The notes under the pieces are model-generated. The model saw only the letters and a program-made list of their open reading frames with translations, was not told the origin of the DNA and ran no database searches. A stretch of 8,890 nt of DNA from Sphaerochaeta sp. (GTDB lineage Bacteria; Spirochaetota; Spirochaetia; Sphaerochaetales; Sphaerochaetaceae). The DNA is taken from contig JALOBD010000092.1 in assembly GCA_023228445.1 (NCBI GenBank), forward strand, positions 1-8,890, given 5' to 3'. This document shows, piece by piece, positions 6,436 through 8,890 of this stretch (its first letter is position 1; every line of letters begins with the position of its first letter). The position numbers were made by a program, and so were the translations under genes.

Positions 6436-7261
6436 TTTCACCTACTTGGTGGAGAACCCGCTGCTTTGGCAGGAGGAGTGCGCCGTCTCGATCGGGGTCT
6501 TCGACGGCTTTCACCTCGGCCATCGTTCGATCATTGAACGCAACGTCGCATGGGCACGAAAAGAGGGGTGGCACAGCATGGTCATCACCTTCAACCGCAA
6601 CCCGAAAATGGTCACCCACAGCCAAAAAATGGAGAAGCGATTGACCAGCGAGGTGCAACTTGAGCAGTTTCTTGATGAATGCGGGGTCGATTACCTGCTT
6701 GTCATTGACTTTTCTGCTGATTTCAGTACACTCACAGCTGAGGAGTTCCTCATCTTGGTCACAACGGTGAGTACGGTCAAGATGATGGTTGTTGGTTCAG
6801 ATTTCCGCTGCGGTGTGGCGGCTTCCAGTGCCGGTCCTGTTCAGCTGCAGGAACATCTTGGACGACTCGAGCCAGGGTCCTTTGTTGAGGTTCCACCCTT
6901 CATCGTCACCGACGAAGGATTGAATGTCTCCAGTACCCTGGTCCGTAAAAAACTTCTTGAGGGCGCTTTGGACAAAGTCCAGGGTATGCTCGGCAGACCC
7001 TACACGTTGGATGTGGCAGCCTATCCTGCCAGAATCAACGACCATGGTCTGCTGTACCGCACCAAAGCCTTCACACAGCTGTTGCCGCCCCCGGGGTGGT
7101 ACGATGGACGCCTCTTCGATCACGAGGGTGCGACCATCGATGGAGTGGTTTGCCTCACCGAGGATGAGCTCTCCTTCACACCGGAAGACCACAGCCGCAT
7201 CGAGGGACGTGTCGGTATCAAAGGACTTGGCCTGATCGCCAAGAGGAGTACTATCGCATGA
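6422..7261 (+). CDS. ribF: RibF-type FMN adenylyltransferase (FAD synthetase) with degenerate riboflavin-kinase region
   Basis: Bacterial RibF normally phosphorylates riboflavin to FMN with its C-terminal domain and adenylates FMN to FAD with its N-terminal domain. The 279-residue product keeps the nucleotidyltransferase half. It has GVFDGFHLGH (25-34) with the HxGH-type motif, TFNRNPK (56-62) where TFxPxP is usual, VVGSDFRCG (123-131) and the LNVSSTLVRKKLLEG block (167-181), ending in LGRPY (190-194). After that a normal riboflavin kinase has a GxxLGFPTAN signature, which I cannot find. The tail (195-279) has only an LLPPPGWYDGRL segment (220-231) recalling the kinase LPxGVY strand. It is about 30 residues shorter than typical RibF. 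FAD synthetase activity is well supported; kinase activity is doubtful or divergent. It overlaps truB by 14 nt and rpsO by 4 nt. Confidence 0.88.
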   Translation: MRRFDFTYLVENPLLWQEECAVSIGVFDGFHLGHRSIIERNVAWARKEGWHSMVITFNRNPKMVTHSQKMEKRLTSEVQLEQFLDECGVDYLLVIDFSADFSTLTAEEFLILVTTVSTVKMMVVGSDFRCGVAASSAGPVQLQEHLGRLEPGSFVEVPPFIVTDEGLNVSSTLVRKKLLEGALDKVQGMLGRPYTLDVAAYPARINDHGLLYRTKAFTQLLPPPGWYDGRLFDHEGATIDGVVCLTEDELSFTPEDHSRIEGRVGIKGLGLIAKRSTIA

Positions 7262-7524
7262 TCACGAAGGAACAGAAGCAAGAGATCATCGCCACCTATG
7301 GCGGCGATGCAAAGAACACCGGATCCACCGAGGCGCAGATCGCACTGTTGACCGCCCGGATCAACGACCTGCAGGACCACTTCAAGAGGAATCCCAAGGA
7401 CCATGCCGGCAACCGCGGTCTGCTGCAGATGGTCGGTCAACGCCGACGACTGCTCAAGTACCTCCGCAACAAGGACATCGAGGCGTATCGCACCCTGATC
7501 ACCTCCCTTGGCCTGCGTAAGTAG
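7258..7524 (+). CDS. rpsO: 30S ribosomal protein S15
   Basis: S15 is a primary binder of the central domain of 16S rRNA in the 30S platform and contacts the 50S subunit. The 88-residue product has the family length and its hallmarks: N-terminal MITKEQKQEII, the NTGSTEAQIALLTARIN segment (about 20-36), NPKDHAGNRGLL (45-56) and QRRRLLKYLR (61-70). The last residues, SLGLRK, are typical of the family. GAGGAG at 7243-7248 precedes the ATG by nine bases. The ATG overlaps the ribF stop as ATGA. A terminator-like hairpin lies 27 nt downstream, followed by pnp, which is the common rpsO-pnp arrangement. S15 represses its own translation in several bacteria through a folded leader. Here the leader lies inside ribF, and I could not identify a specific S15 binding fold. 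Confidence 0.98.
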   Translation: MITKEQKQEIIATYGGDAKNTGSTEAQIALLTARINDLQDHFKRNPKDHAGNRGLLQMVGQRRRLLKYLRNKDIEAYRTLITSLGLRK

Positions 7525-7551
7525 GGTGGGGGAGTACCTCAAATAGTCTGT

Positions 7552-7593
7552 GTAGCTCCGTTGGCTTTTCAGGCCGAGGGAGCTACTTGTTTT
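7552..7593 (+). terminator. Intrinsic terminator-like hairpin between rpsO and pnp
   Basis: GTAGCTCC (7552-7559) pairs with GGAGCTAC (7579-7586) over eight bases. After a G/G mismatch (7560/7578), TTGGC (7561-7565) pairs with GCCGA (7573-7577), leaving a T-rich loop. TTGTTTT (7587-7593) follows immediately. The shape is a classic Rho-independent terminator. With no obvious promoter after it, it is more likely a partial terminator or RNA-processing hairpin that sets the pnp level. Confidence 0.8.
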
Positions 7594-7645
7594 GAAAACA
7601 CCAGGTGCACCGAACGCACAAGAACGAAAAGAAAGGAATAAGAAC

Positions 7646-8890
7646 ATGGAAGTCAAGAAAGTATCGGTACGAATTGGCGATGCCGATCTGGTCTTTGAGA
7701 CCGGAAAAATTGCCAAACAGGCCAATGGCGCCATCTACGCCTCCTATGAAGGCAGTGCAGTCATCGCGACTGTATGCGCAGGCCGTCAACCCAACGAGGA
7801 GCTCGACTACGTGCCCCTCAGCGTTGAATACAACGAGAAGTTTTATGCAGCCGGCAAGATTCCCGGTGGCTTTCTCAAGCGCGAGGCCCGTCCCAAGGAC
7901 AAGGAGATCCTCGTCAGCCGCCTCATCGACCGTCCGATGCGCCCCCTCTTTGACAAGGCCTTCGGCCGGGAGATCCAGGTGGTACCCACCGTCATCTCCT
8001 CCGACATGAGCAACACCCCCGATATCATCGCCATCAATGCAGCCAGTGCTGCGGTGGTGATCAGCGACATCCCCTTCGCCGGCCCGATTGCCGCCGTCAG
8101 GGTGGGGTTGGTCGATGGCACATATATCATCAACCCGACCTTCAGCCAGATTGAGGCCTCGGTGCTCGATATCGTGGTCGCCGGTACCAGTGATGGTATC
8201 ACGATGGTCGAGGGCGGGGCCAAGGAGCAGAGCGAAGAGGTCATGCTCGAGGCAATCGCCAAGGCACAGCCGGTCATCGCCGAGCTCTGCGCCGCCCAGG
8301 TTGAGCTGGCTAAGCTCGTCGGCAAGAAAAAGCTTGAGATTGCGACCCCTGATGTCGACCTCTCCTGGCTCGATCCCATCAAGGCTGAAGCAAGGCCGCT
8401 GGTGGAGAAGGCCTCGTTCGTTCGCGGCAAGATGGAGCGCCATGGCGCCCTGGGGGAGGTACAAGCCCAGCTTGCCGAGAAGTACGGAGAGCAGATCGAC
8501 GAGGATCCCAAGCGTGCCAAGCAGTTCTCAGCCCTCTTCGAGGAGCTGGAGTATACCATCTTGCGTGCCTCGATCCTCGACAAGGGGGTACGCACCGATG
8601 GTCGCAAAGCCGATGAGATCCGGAAGATCACCTGCGAGGTGGGGCTGCTGCCCCGCACCCATGGATCGGCGCTCTTTACCCGTGGGGAGACCCAGGCTCT
8701 TGCCGTGACGACCCTCGGTACCGCAAGCGATGAGCAGATGTTCGATACCATCGACGGTGAGAAGAGCTTCGCTTCCTTCATGCTCCACTACAACTTCCCC
8801 CCGTACTCGGTCGGTGAGACCGGCCGGCTCGGGACCGGACGGCGGGAGATCGGCCACGGCCACCTCGCCCAGCGCGCACTTGAGGCGATG
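7646..8890 (+). CDS. pnp: Polyribonucleotide nucleotidyltransferase (PNPase), N-terminal 415 residues
   Basis: PNPase is a trimeric phosphorolytic 3'-5' exoribonuclease that releases nucleoside diphosphates and takes part in mRNA decay. The reading frame runs past the window end after 415 of about 700 residues. The first RNase PH domain spans about 1-140 and contains AAGKIPGGFLKREARP (68-83) and SRLIDRPMRPLF (91-102). An all-helical linker domain covers about 200-300. The second RNase PH domain begins near 310 with RTDGRKADEIR (316-326), LPRTHGSALFTRGETQAL (335-352), LHYNFPPYSVGE (380-391) and GRREIGHGHLAQRAL (398-412). The catalytic Asp pair and the KH and S1 domains lie beyond the window. 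AAGGA (7633-7637) eight bases before ATG 7646 supports the start. The 121-nt gap after rpsO is the longest within the operon and carries a hairpin, consistent with separate control of pnp. Confidence 0.98.
   Translation, partial: MEVKKVSVRIGDADLVFETGKIAKQANGAIYASYEGSAVIATVCAGRQPNEELDYVPLSVEYNEKFYAAGKIPGGFLKREARPKDKEILVSRLIDRPMRPLFDKAFGREIQVVPTVISSDMSNTPDIIAINAASAAVVISDIPFAGPIAAVRVGLVDGTYIINPTFSQIEASVLDIVVAGTSDGITMVEGGAKEQSEEVMLEAIAKAQPVIAELCAAQVELAKLVGKKKLEIATPDVDLSWLDPIKAEARPLVEKASFVRGKMERHGALGEVQAQLAEKYGEQIDEDPKRAKQFSALFEELEYTILRASILDKGVRTDGRKADEIRKITCEVGLLPRTHGSALFTRGETQALAVTTLGTASDEQMFDTIDGEKSFASFMLHYNFPPYSVGETGRLGTGRREIGHGHLAQRALEAM

Noticed and set aside
7592..7620. TTGAAA as a -35 box for a pnp promoter
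   Set aside because: At 16-18 bp spacing the possible -10 sequences (such as CGCACA) do not resemble TATAAT.
7583..8464. Antisense open frame of 293 codons opposite pnp
   Set aside because: It mirrors PNPase codons and has no independent support such as a promoter or Shine-Dalgarno.

Overview
The window carries a housekeeping translation and transcription operon, preceded by the tail of an unrelated envelope gene. The organism is most likely a spirochaete of the Treponema/Sphaerochaeta group. This rests on recalled resemblance of the IF2 segment just before its G domain, on the Arg-Pro-Gly-Gly-Tyr-Gln-rich IF2 N-terminal extension, and on gene order. I had no database search, so the phylum is a reasoned guess. 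The DNA is GC-rich by eye, and no mobile element, CRISPR array, tRNA or rRNA is visible.

Layout. Positions 3-428 are the 3' end of a probable beta-barrel outer-membrane protein. A hairpin at 446-475 follows, and then a good sigma70-type promoter at 484-512 (TTGACA, 17-bp spacer, TACATT). The leader behind that promoter holds a second hairpin followed by six T residues (535-564), which looks like an intrinsic terminator or attenuator in front of the operon. The + strand genes are rimP (583-1083), nusA (1073-2557), infB (2578-5196), rbfA (5193-5555), truB (5539-6435), ribF (6422-7261) and rpsO (7258-7524). A terminator-like hairpin with a T tract (7552-7593) comes next, and then pnp (7646 to the window end, first 415 residues). 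No stretch over 300 bases lacks a gene.

How the genes work together. RimP and RbfA mature the 30S subunit, S15 is a primary 16S rRNA binder of that subunit, and IF2 starts translation on it. TruB makes the T-loop pseudouridine of tRNA, NusA controls RNA polymerase pausing and termination, and PNPase degrades RNA. RibF makes flavin cofactors and is the metabolic member. Almost every junction overlaps (11, 4, 17, 14 and 4 nt), implying one transcript with coupled translation. The order resembles the classic nusA-infB operon, with ribF between truB and rpsO and no ylxR/ylxQ-type genes between nusA and infB.

The window is mostly ordinary core genome. The points worth a second look are the terminator-like leader before rimP-nusA, a four-cysteine zinc ribbon at the NusA C-terminus, a RibF whose riboflavin-kinase half lacks the usual signature, the Tyr/Arg/Gly-rich repeat in IF2, and unusual residues in TruB and the IF2 P-loop.
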